A DNA stretch of 64,000 bases from Microbacterium sp. T32 (GCF_001619615.1 NZ_LQQP01000012.1:310001-374000), one strand, 5' to 3'; positions 50,969 through 60,006 are shown, numbered from the stretch's first letter. Notes: generated by a model from the sequence alone, not told the origin. Numbers and translations: made by a program.

Positions 50969-51316
50969 ATGCAGATCCTCGACGCCGTCGACGCGGCCTC
51001 GCTCCGCTCCGACATCCCCGTCTTCTCGCCCGGCGACACCGTCAAGGTGCACGTCAACATCACCGAGGGCAACCGCTCGCGCATCCAGGTCTTCCAGGGT
51101 GTCGTCATCGGCCGCTCCGGTGACGGTGTGCGCGAGACCTTCACGGTCCGCAAGGTCAGCTTCCAGGTCGGTGTCGAGCGCACCTTCCCCGTGCACAGCC
51201 CCGTGATCGACCACATCGAGGTCGTCACCCGCGGTGACGTGCGCCGCGCGAAGCTCTACTACCTGCGCAACCTGCGTGGCAAGAAGGCCAAGATCAAGGA
51301 GAAGCGCGACCGCTGA
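50969..51316 (+). CDS. rplS: 50S ribosomal protein L19
   Basis: Encodes 115 residues. Typical start [19 protein letters not shown], central [15 protein letters not shown] and basic C-terminus [20 protein letters not shown]. Sits at the subunit interface of the ribosome. It is preceded by a 118-nt structured leader and followed by a strong terminator, so it is monocistronic here. In many genomes it is part of the rpsP-rimM-trmD operon; here map and a membrane gene intervene. Confidence 0.96.
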   Translation: MQILDAVDAASLRSDIPVFSPGDTVKVHVNITEGNRSRIQVFQGVVIGRSGDGVRETFTVRKVSFQVGVERTFPVHSPVIDHIEVVTRGDVRRAKLYYLRNLRGKKAKIKEKRDR

Positions 51317-51329
51317 GTCCCGCTCTCCT

Positions 51330-51361
51330 CGAACGCCCCGCGATCTGTCGCGGGGCGTTCG
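51330..51361 (+). terminator. rplS terminator
   Basis: A perfect 14-bp stem (51330-51343 with 51348-51361, arm CGAACGCCCCGCGA) around TCTG, followed by TCGTTTG. Confidence 0.85.
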
Positions 51362-51428
51362 TCGTTTGCGGGACGCGTGGTGGGCTCGGGTCCGCGAGAC
51401 TGCAGGCGGCCGACGAGACGGCCGCGGG

Positions 51429-51465
51429 ATGTCGCCGAGTCGTCAGCCAGATGCGGTCTCGGTGA
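51429..51465. repeat. Copy of the GTCAGCC-GATGC-TCGG intergenic repeat
   Basis: GTCAGCCAGATGCGGTCTCG at 51442-51461 matches 32488-32507 at most positions, and GATGTCGCCGA just before it (51429-51439) resembles the opposite arm of that element. The stretch 51362-51612 between rplS and lepB otherwise holds no gene I can support; a palindrome GGCATCCGGATGCC lies at 51482-51495. Confidence 0.5.
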
Positions 51466-51612
51466 GGAGGCGTTGGGCGATGGCATCCGGATGCCGATTC
51501 GCCCGGGATTCATAGGCGTCCGATGCCGTGTGACGTTCGGTGGGCGCGACGGAATGTGCGAGGCTTGTCCCCGCGGTCTTCCGGTGTGCGGTGAGCCCGG
51601 CGAAGGATCAAC

Positions 51613-52356
51613 ATGAGCGACGAGACCGCATCCCCTCCGGCTTCGGCCCCCACGACGCGTCGGCGGCGCGGCGCCTTGACGTTCCTCCGGGACGTCGTGG
51701 TGATCCTGTTGATCGCCCTGCTGGTGTCGTTCCTGGTCAAGACCTTCGTGGTGCGGTCGTTCTACATCCCGTCGGCGTCGATGACCGACACGCTGCAGCT
51801 GCAGGACCGCATCCTGGTCGACGAGCTGACCCCGCACTTCGGTGAGTACGGCCGCGGGGATGTCGTGGTGTTCCGCGACCCGGGCGGGTGGCTGCCGGCG
51901 AATCCGAAGCCCGAACAGCCGCCCGTGGTCGCGGCGATCGACTGGGTGCTGTCGCTCGTCGGCCTGTCCGCTCCCGACAGCGATGATCACCTGATCAAGC
52001 GGGTGATCGGCACGCCGGGCGACCACGTCGTGTGCTGCAACGCCCTCGGTCAGACCGAGGTGAACGGCTCGCCGCTGGTCGAGCCCTACGTCAAGCTCGC
52101 ACCCGGCGCGACCGCCCCGACACCCGTCCCGTTCGACATCACCGTGCCGCAGGGATCGCTGTGGGTCGAGGGCGACAACCGCAACAGCTCGAAGGACTCA
52201 CGCTTCAACCAGGACCAGCCGGGCAAGGGCTTCGTCCCGATCGACAACGTCGTGGGCCGTGCATTCCTCATCACCTGGCCGTTCAACCGGTTCGGGGCCA
52301 TCGATTTCCACCACGACGTGTTCGCGGGGGTGCCGGCGCCGGAGTCGGCGCCGTGA
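51613..52356 (+). CDS. lepB: Signal peptidase I
   Basis: Encodes 247 residues. One N-terminal TM helix (about 25-46) precedes the catalytic domain outside the membrane. The Ser/Lys dyad is Ser56 in IPSASMTDTL and Lys129 in HLIKRVIGTPGD; box E is GDNRNSSKDSR. It cleaves Sec and Tat signal peptides. The rnhB GTG overlaps its stop by 4 nt. The rplS-lepB-rnhB order is conserved in actinobacteria. Confidence 0.93.
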   Translation: MSDETASPPASAPTTRRRRGALTFLRDVVVILLIALLVSFLVKTFVVRSFYIPSASMTDTLQLQDRILVDELTPHFGEYGRGDVVVFRDPGGWLPANPKPEQPPVVAAIDWVLSLVGLSAPDSDDHLIKRVIGTPGDHVVCCNALGQTEVNGSPLVEPYVKLAPGATAPTPVPFDITVPQGSLWVEGDNRNSSKDSRFNQDQPGKGFVPIDNVVGRAFLITWPFNRFGAIDFHHDVFAGVPAPESAP

Positions 52357-53006
52357 TCGAGCCGACCCTGACTCTCGAGCGGCGCCTGCTCAAGGAGCAT
52401 GCGCTCATCATCGCGTGCGACGAGGTCGGCCGCGGCGCTCTCGCGGGTCCCGTCGCGGTGGGGGCGGCGGTCATCGATCCGTCGCGTTCGCGCAAGCGCG
52501 TGCCGCTCGGGCTCCGGGACTCCAAGCTCGTGCCCGAGGCCCGTCGGCGCGAGGTCGCCGCGCGCGCGGCGGCCTTCGTGCAGTACAGCGCCGTGGGCTG
52601 GGCGAGCTCCGAGGAGATCGACGAGGTCGGCATCATCCGCGCACTGGGGCTCGCGGCGGTCCGCGCGATCGCCGACCTGCGCGCGCACGGCGTCGTGCCC
52701 GAGGATGCGCTGGTCATCCTCGACGGCAATCACGACTACATCACCCCGGCGGGGGAGAGCGGTCTCCGCGTGAAGCCGATCATCAAGGCCGACCGGGACT
52801 GCGCGAGTGCCGCCGCGGCATCCGTCATCGCCAAGGTCGCGCGCGACACCGTGATGACCGGGCTGCACGACGAACTGCCCGCCTACGGGTGGGCGCGGAA
52901 CAAGGGGTACGCGAGCCTCGACCACCGCGAGGCGATCGGCGTGCACGGCATGAGCGTGCACCACCGCCGCTCGTGGGCGATCGCCCCGGCTCCGACACTG
53001 TTCTGA
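52353..53006 (+). CDS. rnhB: Ribonuclease HII
   Basis: Encodes 217 residues from GTG 52353. Nicks RNA-DNA junctions and removes misincorporated ribonucleotides. Catalytic acidic residues are Asp23-Glu24 (ACDEVGRGALAGP), the Asp in VILDGNHDY and the Asp in IKADRDCASAAAASVIAKV. Translationally coupled to lepB. Complete. Confidence 0.94.
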   Translation: MIEPTLTLERRLLKEHALIIACDEVGRGALAGPVAVGAAVIDPSRSRKRVPLGLRDSKLVPEARRREVAARAAAFVQYSAVGWASSEEIDEVGIIRALGLAAVRAIADLRAHGVVPEDALVILDGNHDYITPAGESGLRVKPIIKADRDCASAAAASVIAKVARDTVMTGLHDELPAYGWARNKGYASLDHREAIGVHGMSVHHRRSWAIAPAPTLF

Positions 53007-53074
53007 ACCGCGGGAGGTCGCCGGCGGCGGCCGGGTCTGCCGGGACGGCGTCACGCGCCTAGGATGGAGAGACC

Positions 53075-53398
53075 ATGGATGACGACGTCTTCGAGGATTA
53101 CGACCGCGAACTCGAACTGGCCCTGTACCGCGAGTACCGCGACGTGGTCTCCCAGTTCCAGTACGTGATCGAAACCGAACGCCGGTTCTACCTCGCCAAC
53201 GACGTCAACGTCGTACGCCGAGACACCGAACACGACTTCTACTTCGAGATCTCGATGACCGACGTGTGGGTGTGGGACATCTACCGCGCCGACCGGTTCG
53301 TGAAGTCGGTGCGCGTGCTGACGTTCAAGGACGTCAACGTCGAAGAGCTCTCGCGCCGCGACTTCCAGCTGCCCGAAGAGCTCTCGCTCGACAGCTGA
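53075..53398 (+). CDS. DUF2469 protein
   Basis: Encodes 107 residues, acidic. MDDDVFEDYDRELELALYRE, FQYVIETERRFYLAN and FYFEISMTDVWVWDIYR are the near-invariant sequence of DUF2469, an actinobacteria-specific small protein of unknown function regularly found after rnhB. TAGGAT (53060-53065) stands 9 nt before the ATG, the same distance as at ffh, so the 5' UTR is very short. Confidence 0.93.
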   Translation: MDDDVFEDYDRELELALYREYRDVVSQFQYVIETERRFYLANDVNVVRRDTEHDFYFEISMTDVWVWDIYRADRFVKSVRVLTFKDVNVEELSRRDFQLPEELSLDS

Positions 53399-53438
53399 CG
53401 GTTCCTCCCCAGGCAGTCCATCTTCCCAGCCATCCACG

Positions 53439-53460
53439 GATGGCGGTTTTCGCCCGTCGG
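53439..53460 (+). terminator. Short terminator after the DUF2469 gene
   Basis: GCCATCC/GGATGGC (53439-53445 with 53448-53454) followed by GGTTTT. The loop of two bases is tight, so one or two inner pairs must open. Confidence 0.5.
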
Positions 53461-53491
53461 GGCGTGACCCCTGGATGCCACGCTCTCGGGC

Positions 53492-53854
53492 ATGGCAGCG
53501 AAAGACGACTTCGGGCGAGCCGGTGAAGAACGGGCCGCCCGCCACCTGACCGCGAACGGTTTCCGCATCCTCGACCGCAATTGGCGGTGTCCGCAGGGCG
53601 AGATCGACATCGTCGCCGAGACCGCGGAGATGCTCGTCGTGGTCGAGGTGAAGAGCCGGGCGAGCGAGGCATTCGGGCACCCGTTCGAGGCGATCGACAA
53701 GCGCAAGGCCCAGCGTCTGTGGCGCCTCGCGATGGCGTGGATCGCGGTGCATCCGATGGAGGCGCGGCGGCGGACCCTGCGCATCGATGCGATCGCGCTG
53801 ATCGGCCCCGACCCGCGCACCGCGCGGCTCGAGCACCTCGAGGACGCGCTGTGA
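53492..53854 (+). CDS. YraN/UPF0102 family protein (predicted nuclease fold)
   Basis: Encodes 120 residues. Core motif GFRILDRNWRCPQGEIDIVAE then MLVVVEVKSR places the E-D-ExK residues of a restriction-endonuclease-like fold. It is usually encoded beside yifB and dprA, as here, and its stop overlaps the next start (GTGA). DNA- or junction-processing is suspected but its biochemical role is unproven. Confidence 0.9.
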   Translation: MAAKDDFGRAGEERAARHLTANGFRILDRNWRCPQGEIDIVAETAEMLVVVEVKSRASEAFGHPFEAIDKRKAQRLWRLAMAWIAVHPMEARRRTLRIDAIALIGPDPRTARLEHLEDAL

Positions 53855-55374
53855 CCGTCGCGCGCACGTGGGCGGTGGCGCTCACCGGGGTCCGGGGCGA
53901 CCTGGTGGAGGTGGAGGCCGATCTGTCGCCGCAGACGCCGGAGTTCGCGATCATCGGACTGCCCGACAAGGCGCTGGGCGAGGCGGGGCGACGGGTGCGG
54001 AACGCCTGCAGCAACCGCGGGCTCGAACTCCCGAAGCGTCGCCTGACCGTGAATCTCTCGCCAGCGAGTCTGCCGAAACGCGGTTCGGCGTTCGACGTCG
54101 CGATCGCGGTGGCGGCTCTCGCGACGACCGGGACGATGGATGCCGCCCGCGTCGCCGACACGGTGCACATCGGCGAACTCGGCCTCGACGGACGATTGCG
54201 GCCTGTGCCCGGCGTCCTGCCGTCGGTGCTGGCGGCACACCGGGCCGGACGCTCGCGCGTGGTCGTGCCCGCCGCCAACGCGGCGGAGGCCGCGCTCGTC
54301 GAGGGCATCGAGGTGCGCGCGGCCACGTGTCTGGCGGAGGTCGTGCGCTGGCACGGCGGCTCGAGCGAAGCACCCGATCTCCCGCCGGTGGTGGCCGAGG
54401 AGCCTCCGGCGGCGCGCGAAGAGCCGCTCGACCTCGCCGACATCCTCGGGCAACCGGATGCCGTGGACGCTCTGATCGTGGCGGCCGCGGGCGGTCACCA
54501 CCTGCTGATGAGCGGACCGCCCGGCGCCGGGAAGACGATGCTGGCGCGCCGGTTGCCCGGCATCCTGCCCGATCTCGACGACGACGCGGCGCTGTCGGTC
54601 GCGTCGGTGCGGTCACTCTCGGGTGAGATCGTAACGCGCTTGAGTCGGACGCCGCCGTTCGAGAGCCCGCACCACGGGGCGAGCGCGGCGGCGCTGATCG
54701 GCGGGGGATCGGGTGTGGTGCGGCCCGGGGCGATCGCCCGCGCGAGCGAGGGAGTCCTGTTCCTCGACGAGGGCGGGGAGTTTCCGGCATCCGTGCTCGA
54801 TGCGCTTCGCCAGCCGCTGGAGAGCGGCGTGATCCAGCTGCACCGCTCGGGGGTGTCGGCGACGTTCCCGGCACGGTTTCAACTCGTCGTCGCGACCAAC
54901 CCTTGCCCGTGCGGGCAATACGGAGTGCCGGGCGGGGTGTGCGAGTGCGCGCCGCAAGCCATCCGTCGGTACACGCGGCGGTTGTCGGGTCCGCTCCTCG
55001 ACCGCATCGACCTCGATCTGCGGCTGCAACGCGTGTCGGACGCGCGCCGGTCGAGTGCGGCGCCCGTCGTGACCACGCGAGACGCGCGCGACATCGTGGG
55101 ATCCGCGCGCGAACGCGCGGCGCGTCGGTGGGCCGAGACGCCGTGGCGACGCAACGCCGATGTGCCGGGGACATGGCTGCGCGGCGCGGCCGCACCCGAC
55201 GCGGAGGTTCTGCGGCCGCTTGACACCGCGCTGCGGCGGGGCGCGCTGACGCTCCGGGGCTACGACCGCCTCCTCCGCGTCGCCTGGACCGTGGCAGACC
55301 TCGCGGGACACGACCGGTTGTCCGGGGACGACGTCGGCCGGGCGCTGTTCCTTCGGCAGGGGAGCGTGGCATGA
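53851..55374 (+). CDS. YifB/ComM-family AAA+ ATPase (Mg-chelatase-like)
   Basis: Encodes 507 residues from GTG 53851. An N-terminal Lon-like domain (about 1-170; LPDKALGEAGRRVRNA, LPKRGSAFDVAIAV) is followed by the AAA+ domain with Walker A GPPGAGKTML and Walker B VLFLDEGGEF, and a C-terminal Cys-bearing loop CPCGQYGVPGGVCEC. ComM of Vibrio is a branch-migration helicase in transformation. The couplings yraN-yifB-dprA (4-nt overlaps) imply a DNA-uptake/recombination unit, though no competence pilus genes are present here. Confidence 0.9.
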   Translation: MTVARTWAVALTGVRGDLVEVEADLSPQTPEFAIIGLPDKALGEAGRRVRNACSNRGLELPKRRLTVNLSPASLPKRGSAFDVAIAVAALATTGTMDAARVADTVHIGELGLDGRLRPVPGVLPSVLAAHRAGRSRVVVPAANAAEAALVEGIEVRAATCLAEVVRWHGGSSEAPDLPPVVAEEPPAAREEPLDLADILGQPDAVDALIVAAAGGHHLLMSGPPGAGKTMLARRLPGILPDLDDDAALSVASVRSLSGEIVTRLSRTPPFESPHHGASAAALIGGGSGVVRPGAIARASEGVLFLDEGGEFPASVLDALRQPLESGVIQLHRSGVSATFPARFQLVVATNPCPCGQYGVPGGVCECAPQAIRRYTRRLSGPLLDRIDLDLRLQRVSDARRSSAAPVVTTRDARDIVGSARERAARRWAETPWRRNADVPGTWLRGAAAPDAEVLRPLDTALRRGALTLRGYDRLLRVAWTVADLAGHDRLSGDDVGRALFLRQGSVA

Positions 55375-56534
55375 CGTACGCGGATCTGTCTGTGGATGCC
55401 GCGGCCGCGGCGCTGGCCGGAGTCGACCGGGCCTCGGAGGTCGACGCGAGCGAGACGTACGCGCGCGTCTGGTGGTCGGTGCTCGCCGAACCCGGTGACG
55501 GCGCCGCGGGTGAGCTGATCGCGCGGCTCGGGGCGACGGAAGCGCTCCGTATCGCTCTGTCGGACACCGATGACGAATGGGCCGGCGCCCGGGCGCGGTG
55601 GAAACCCCGCGCGGATCCCGGGTCCGTACACCGGGCTCTGGATGCCGCCCGTCGGGCCGACGCGACCCTGCTGGTGCCGTCCGATCCGCGGTGGCCGTCG
55701 CGGCTCGACGACCTGGGCGTGCACGCCCCGCACGCCCTCTGGGTCCGCGGAGACATCGAGGGTCTGGGAGGACTACCGACCGTCGCGATCGTGGGCGCTC
55801 GCGCGGCGACCCCCTACGGTGAGGCCGTGGCCGCCGATCTCACGGCCGACCTGGCGGGGTCGGGTGTGGTCGTGGTGTCGGGGGCGGCCTACGGCATCGA
55901 CGGGGCGGCGCACCGGGCGGCGCTCTCGATGAACGGTCGCACCGTCGCCTTCCTCGCCGGCGGCGTCGACCGGGCCTACCCCCGCGGGCACGAAGCACTC
56001 CTCACCCGGATCGCGCAAACGGGCGCGGTGGTCAGCGAGACGCCCTGCGGAGCGGCACCGACGAAGTGGCGCTTCCTGTCACGCAACCGGCTCATCGCCG
56101 CCCTCGCGGACGCGGTCGTCGTCGTGGAGGCGGGGCATCGCAGCGGCTCACTGAACACCGCCGCGCACGCCGGTCAACTCGGCCGGGCGCTCGGCGCCGT
56201 GCCGGGGCCGGTGACGAGTGCGGCCTCGGCCGGCTGCCATCGTGTGCTGCGGGAGTTCGACGGTGTCTGCGTCACGTCAGCCGAAGACGTGCGGGAGATG
56301 CTCGGCGTGGGTGGCTCGCCACGACCGGCTGAAGGCGGGCGCACGGACGAGACCAGCCGGCTGCTCGACGCCCTGTCGCTGCGGGTGGGTCGCGAGGTCG
56401 CGGACGTCGCTCGCCGCGCGGGTTTCGCGTACGCCGACGCCCAGGCACTGCTGGGCCTCGCGGAACTCGAGGGTCGCGCCGCGCGCGGAGAGGACGGGCT
56501 GTGGCGGTCCGTGACGAGGAGGGAGCGACGCTGA
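55371..56534 (+). CDS. dprA: DNA-processing protein DprA
   Basis: Encodes 387 residues, overlapping yifB by 4 nt. The Rossmann-like DprA core holds VAIVGARAATPYGEAVA, VVSGAAYGIDGAAHRAAL, FLAGGVDRAYPRGHEAL, SETPCG and FLSRNRLIAALADAVVVVEA. A C-terminal winged helix follows (about 320-385). It loads RecA on incoming single-stranded DNA in transformable bacteria and is also widely kept in others. All core motifs are intact. Confidence 0.92.
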   Translation: MTYADLSVDAAAAALAGVDRASEVDASETYARVWWSVLAEPGDGAAGELIARLGATEALRIALSDTDDEWAGARARWKPRADPGSVHRALDAARRADATLLVPSDPRWPSRLDDLGVHAPHALWVRGDIEGLGGLPTVAIVGARAATPYGEAVAADLTADLAGSGVVVVSGAAYGIDGAAHRAALSMNGRTVAFLAGGVDRAYPRGHEALLTRIAQTGAVVSETPCGAAPTKWRFLSRNRLIAALADAVVVVEAGHRSGSLNTAAHAGQLGRALGAVPGPVTSAASAGCHRVLREFDGVCVTSAEDVREMLGVGGSPRPAEGGRTDETSRLLDALSLRVGREVADVARRAGFAYADAQALLGLAELEGRAARGEDGLWRSVTRRERR

Positions 56535-56600
56535 CGCGCGGGGGCCGCGGTCGAGCGCGTCGTACCGCCGGGTACCAGCCCGAGGACGCATCCTTGATCC

Positions 56601-57503
56601 GTGCGCATGTCCGAAGCGGTCGAAGGCTACCTGGGCCACCTCGCCGACGTGCGCCGCCTCTCGCCGGCGACGGTTCGCGCCTACCGGTCCGATCTCGCCG
56701 ACCTCGCCCGAGCCTCCGGCGACCCGGACGTGCGCGACCTCGACATCGAGAACCTCCGGGAGTGGCAGTGGGATGCCACGACCGCCGGACTCAGCAAAGC
56801 CACGGCTGCGCGGCGGACCTCTGCGGTGAAGGGCTTCCTGGCGTGGGCGCGGGAAGAGGGGGTGATCGACTCCGACCCGAGCGGACGGCTGGTCGCGCCG
56901 AAGCGCGGTCGCACCCTTCCCGTGGTCGCCACGGCGGCTGCGCTCGACAGCGTCTTGGCCACCGCCGAGGCCGAGGCGAAGGGCGGCGATCCCGTCGCTC
57001 TCCGCGATCACGCACTCCTCGAGTTGCTGTACGGCACCGGCGCTCGGGTGTCGGAGGTCTGCGGCCTCGACGTCGACGATGTCGACCACGACCGCCGAAC
57101 CCTGCGCGTGCACGGCAAGGGCGACAAGGAACGCGTCGTGCCGTACGGCTCACCGGCGGCTCGTGCTCTCGACGCGTACCTCGTTCGCGGTCGGCCGGCG
57201 CTGGCGGCCCGGAGCGAGGATGCCGGGGCCGCGGTCTTCCTCGGGGCGCGCGGCGATCGGCTGGGGCCCCGGACCGTTCACGCCCTCGTCTCCCGCGTCG
57301 TCGCACCGGTCGTGGGAGCGGAGTCCCTCGGCCCGCACGCCCTCCGGCACTCCGCGGCGACCCACCTGCTCGACGGCGGCGCGGACCTGCGCTCGGTCCA
57401 GGAGATTCTGGGTCACGCGAGCCTCGGAACGACCCAGATCTACACTCACGTCTCCGCCGAGCGACTCCGCGAGGCCTACCGGCTGGCCCACCCTCGCGCG
57501 TGA
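56601..57503 (+). CDS. xerC: Tyrosine recombinase XerC
   Basis: Encodes 300 residues (GTG 56601; an in-frame ATG 6 nt later is equally possible). N-terminal SAM-like core-binding domain (about 5-95) and catalytic domain with Arg149 (GARVSEVCGL), HALRHSAATHLLDGGADLRS (His/Arg), LGHASLGTTQIYTHV (His and nucleophile Tyr). It resolves chromosome dimers with XerD. Its place after dprA is conserved and there are no phage genes near, arguing for the housekeeping recombinase instead of an integrase. Confidence 0.9.
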   Translation: MRMSEAVEGYLGHLADVRRLSPATVRAYRSDLADLARASGDPDVRDLDIENLREWQWDATTAGLSKATAARRTSAVKGFLAWAREEGVIDSDPSGRLVAPKRGRTLPVVATAAALDSVLATAEAEAKGGDPVALRDHALLELLYGTGARVSEVCGLDVDDVDHDRRTLRVHGKGDKERVVPYGSPAARALDAYLVRGRPALAARSEDAGAAVFLGARGDRLGPRTVHALVSRVVAPVVGAESLGPHALRHSAATHLLDGGADLRSVQEILGHASLGTTQIYTHVSAERLREAYRLAHPRA

Positions 57504-57583
57504 CGCCAGGCCCGCTACAGCCCCGTCGTGAACGCGGCCGTGCGTCGCTGGCATCCCTCTCCCGGCCGCCGTACCGTGGGAAC

Positions 57584-58216
57584 GTGGTCACCCGAACCCG
57601 ACGAATGACCGCGGTCAGCGGTGCGATCCTCGGCGCCCTGCTCCTCGCGGGGTGCGGCCTCGTCCCTCAGCCGGTCGTCACCCGACTTCCACCCCCGGCT
57701 TCCGCCGCATCGGGTGATGCCACCGCGCCGAGCGCGGCCCCCTCCGTCGTGGTCTCCCCGTCGCCAACGGCGCCGACCGTGAGCGTCGCCCCGACGACCG
57801 CTCCGACCATCGCCCCGAGCGACGGATCCGTGGTCGACTGCGGTACGGGCGGTACCGGCACCGTCAGCGGTGCGGAACGATCCGTCCGTATCAGCGGCAC
57901 GTGTTCCCAGCTCACCGTGTCGGGAACGGCGCTGACGGTGGATGCCGGCGCGGCGACCATCGACACTCTCACGATGTCGGGAGATCGAATCCGTGTCTCC
58001 GCCGCAGCCGTCGATTCCGCCATAATCCAGGGCAACGACACCGCGCTCACGGTCGGCGGCGCGCTCGGGCGCCTCGATCTCAGCGGCGACCGCGCCGCCG
58101 TCACCGCCGGGGGAGCGATCGGATCTCTGGTCATCCGCGGACAGGACAGCACGGTGAAGGCGGGTGGCGGCATCGGTGAGAGCACGGTCGAAGGCCGGGG
58201 CAACACCATCGGCTGA
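57584..58216 (+). CDS. DUF3060-like lipoprotein
   Basis: Encodes 210 residues from GTG 57584. TACCGT (57572-57577) lies 6 nt before it, which favours this start over ATG 57605. Signal GAILGALLLAGC ends in a lipobox; a Pro/Thr/Ser-rich linker of about 60 residues follows. The domain is a series of short repeats of the type SGTCSQLTVSGTALTVDAG, TLTMSGDRIRV, AIIQGNDTALTVGGALG, RLDLSGDRAAVTAGGAIG, suggesting a right-handed beta-helix as in DUF3060 proteins. Function unknown. Confidence 0.75.
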   Translation: MVTRTRRMTAVSGAILGALLLAGCGLVPQPVVTRLPPPASAASGDATAPSAAPSVVVSPSPTAPTVSVAPTTAPTIAPSDGSVVDCGTGGTGTVSGAERSVRISGTCSQLTVSGTALTVDAGAATIDTLTMSGDRIRVSAAAVDSAIIQGNDTALTVGGALGRLDLSGDRAAVTAGGAIGSLVIRGQDSTVKAGGGIGESTVEGRGNTIG

Positions 58217-58302
58217 ATCGGCAACGCGCGGCCCCGGGCACACGACACCGCCTCCGAACCCCACCACCTACGCAACGTCACACCCCGTACGCCCCCGTCG
58301 CC

Positions 58303-58797
58303 TCAGCAACACGGCAGCAGGATCGCGCGCGGCACCCCACCCAGAAGCCGCAGCGGGTTGACGTACTCGCCGTTCCACCGCACACCGAAGTGCACCGCCC
58401 CCGCCACACTGTGCCCACCCTCACCCACCTCGCCGACCGGATCGCCTCGCGCGACCGCGTCTCCGACCCCCATCGCCGTCGTGACCGGCTCGAACGTCGT
58501 GACCAGACCGTCGCCGTGATCGATCGTCACGACAGGCCGTCCAGCGACGGATCCCGCGAACGCGATCGTCCCAGCCGCGGGGGAGCGCACGCGCTCGACG
58601 CCACGGAGGTCCACACCGCGGTGCCCGGCCGCGTACCGATTCGCCGGTGCCTCGAACGGGCGCACGATCTGCACGGCATCCACCGGCCACACCCATCCGC
58701 GCACCGCCAAGGGGTCGTCCTCACCGGCCGTCGCGGGCGCGGCGCCGAGGACGGCCAGCACCACCCACAGCCCTAACGCAAGGAATCGCTTCGTCAT
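58303..58797 (-). CDS. Secreted M23 (LytM-type) peptidase
   Basis: Encodes 164 residues from ATG 58797. Signal peptide ends near ATAGE. The LytM fold has GHRGVDLRG (first His and Asp ligands), VVTIDHGDGLVTTFEPV and HFGVRWNGEYVNPLRLL (HxG motif). The second HxH has the form AGAVHFGVR, so the zinc site appears complete. Probably cleaves peptidoglycan crosslinks or acts as an activator. It lies between the DUF3060 gene and rpsB, opposite in direction. Confidence 0.85.
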   Translation of the reverse strand: MTKRFLALGLWVVLAVLGAAPATAGEDDPLAVRGWVWPVDAVQIVRPFEAPANRYAAGHRGVDLRGVERVRSPAAGTIAFAGSVAGRPVVTIDHGDGLVTTFEPVTTAMGVGDAVARGDPVGEVGEGGHSVAGAVHFGVRWNGEYVNPLRLLGGVPRAILLPCC

Positions 58798-58894
58798 GGC
58801 ACCAGGCTGCCCGGGGGCGGGAGGCCCTCGCGGCCCGACTCCGACGATCCGTGAACGAACACGGCGGGAGACCTCCTGGGGAGGAGCCGTCCTG

Positions 58895-59112
58895 TATGCT
58901 GGAGGACGCATCTCGTGTATCGGGATGACTCCGCGTGCCCACAGCGCAGCGCACTGGCCTCCGGGTCAGCGCATCGCGCGGCATCCACACCCCACGGTCC
59001 TCCGCTCCGGCGGACGGCGGGTGTGCGCCGGGCACCAGGCTCGCCGGTCCCTCGATCGGCGCGAAACAACCGCAACCATGGCGCGAGAGCGCCCCAGAAC
59101 AGGAGTACGACC
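58895..59112 (+). promoter_or_regulatory. rpsB promoter and long 5' leader
   Basis: TGTATGCT gives an extended -10 (TATGCT, 58895-58900); no good -35 is seen. The leader to ATG 59113 is about 205 nt and contains several GC-rich inverted repeats but no open frame I trust. The ribosome-binding site AGGAG is at 59101-59105. A leader of this length before rpsB is compatible with autogenous control by S2, which is known in other bacteria. Confidence 0.45.
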
Positions 59113-60006
59113 ATGGCCGTCGTCACCATCCGCCAGCTGCTCGACAGCGGCGTTCACTTCGGACACCAGACCCGCCGGTGGAACCCGAAGGTCAAGCGCT
59201 TCATCCTGACCGAGCGCTCCGGCATCCACATCATCGACCTCCAGCAGTCGCTGTCGTACATCGACAAGGCGTACGAGTTCGTCAAGGAGACCGTCGCGCA
59301 CGGCGGCACCATCCTCTTCGTCGGCACCAAGAAGCAGGCGCAGGAAGTCCTCGCCGAGCAGGCGACCCGCGTCGGCCAGCCCTACGTGAACCAGCGCTGG
59401 CTCGGTGGCCTCCTCACCAACTTCTCGACCGTCTCCAAGCGCCTCGCGCGCATGAAGGAGCTCGAGGAGCTCGACTACGAGAACCCGGCCGAGAGCGGCT
59501 TCACCAAGAAGGAGCTCCTGCTCAAGAAGCGCGAGCTCGACAAGCTGCACAAGTCGCTCGGTGGTATCCGCAACCTGCAGAAGACCCCCTCGGCGATCTG
59601 GGTCGTCGACGCCAAGCGCGAGCACCTCGCCATCGACGAGGCCAAGAAGCTCGGCATCCCCGTCATCGGCATCCTCGACACGAACGCCGACCCGGACGAG
59701 TTCCAGTACCCGATCCCCGGCAACGACGACGCGATCCGCTCGGTGAGCCTGCTCACGCGCATCATCGCCGACGCCGCGGCCGAGGGCCTGATCCAGCGCC
59801 ACCAGCCCGCGGGCGAGGACGAGGCCGCCGAGCCCCTCGCCGAGTGGGAGCGCGAGCTGCTCGAGACGAACGCCGAGACCACCGAGGCTGCGACCGAGTC
59901 CGCTGACGACGCCGCCGGCGCCGAGGCCCACGACGAGGCCGTCGCCGCCGAGTCCGGCGAGGAGACCGCTGAGGTCGCCGCCGCCGAGGCCGCCGACAGC
60001 AAGTAA
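59113..60006 (+). CDS. rpsB: 30S ribosomal protein S2
   Basis: Encodes 297 residues. Core [51 protein letters not shown] and [13 protein letters not shown] are intact. About 45 C-terminal residues form an Ala/Glu-rich acidic tail typical of actinobacterial S2. It is followed by tsf in the conserved rpsB-tsf pair. Confidence 0.96.
   Translation: MAVVTIRQLLDSGVHFGHQTRRWNPKVKRFILTERSGIHIIDLQQSLSYIDKAYEFVKETVAHGGTILFVGTKKQAQEVLAEQATRVGQPYVNQRWLGGLLTNFSTVSKRLARMKELEELDYENPAESGFTKKELLLKKRELDKLHKSLGGIRNLQKTPSAIWVVDAKREHLAIDEAKKLGIPVIGILDTNADPDEFQYPIPGNDDAIRSVSLLTRIIADAAAEGLIQRHQPAGEDEAAEPLAEWERELLETNAETTEAATESADDAAGAEAHDEAVAAESGEETAEVAAAEAADSK

Noticed and set aside
53851..56534. Evidence for natural transformation
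   Set aside because: yifB and dprA are widely retained in non-transformable actinobacteria; no comEA/comEC or pilus genes occur here, so no claim is made.
56601..57503. Phage-type integrase
   Set aside because: Length, conserved XerC-like motifs and the dprA neighbourhood fit the chromosomal dimer-resolution recombinase.
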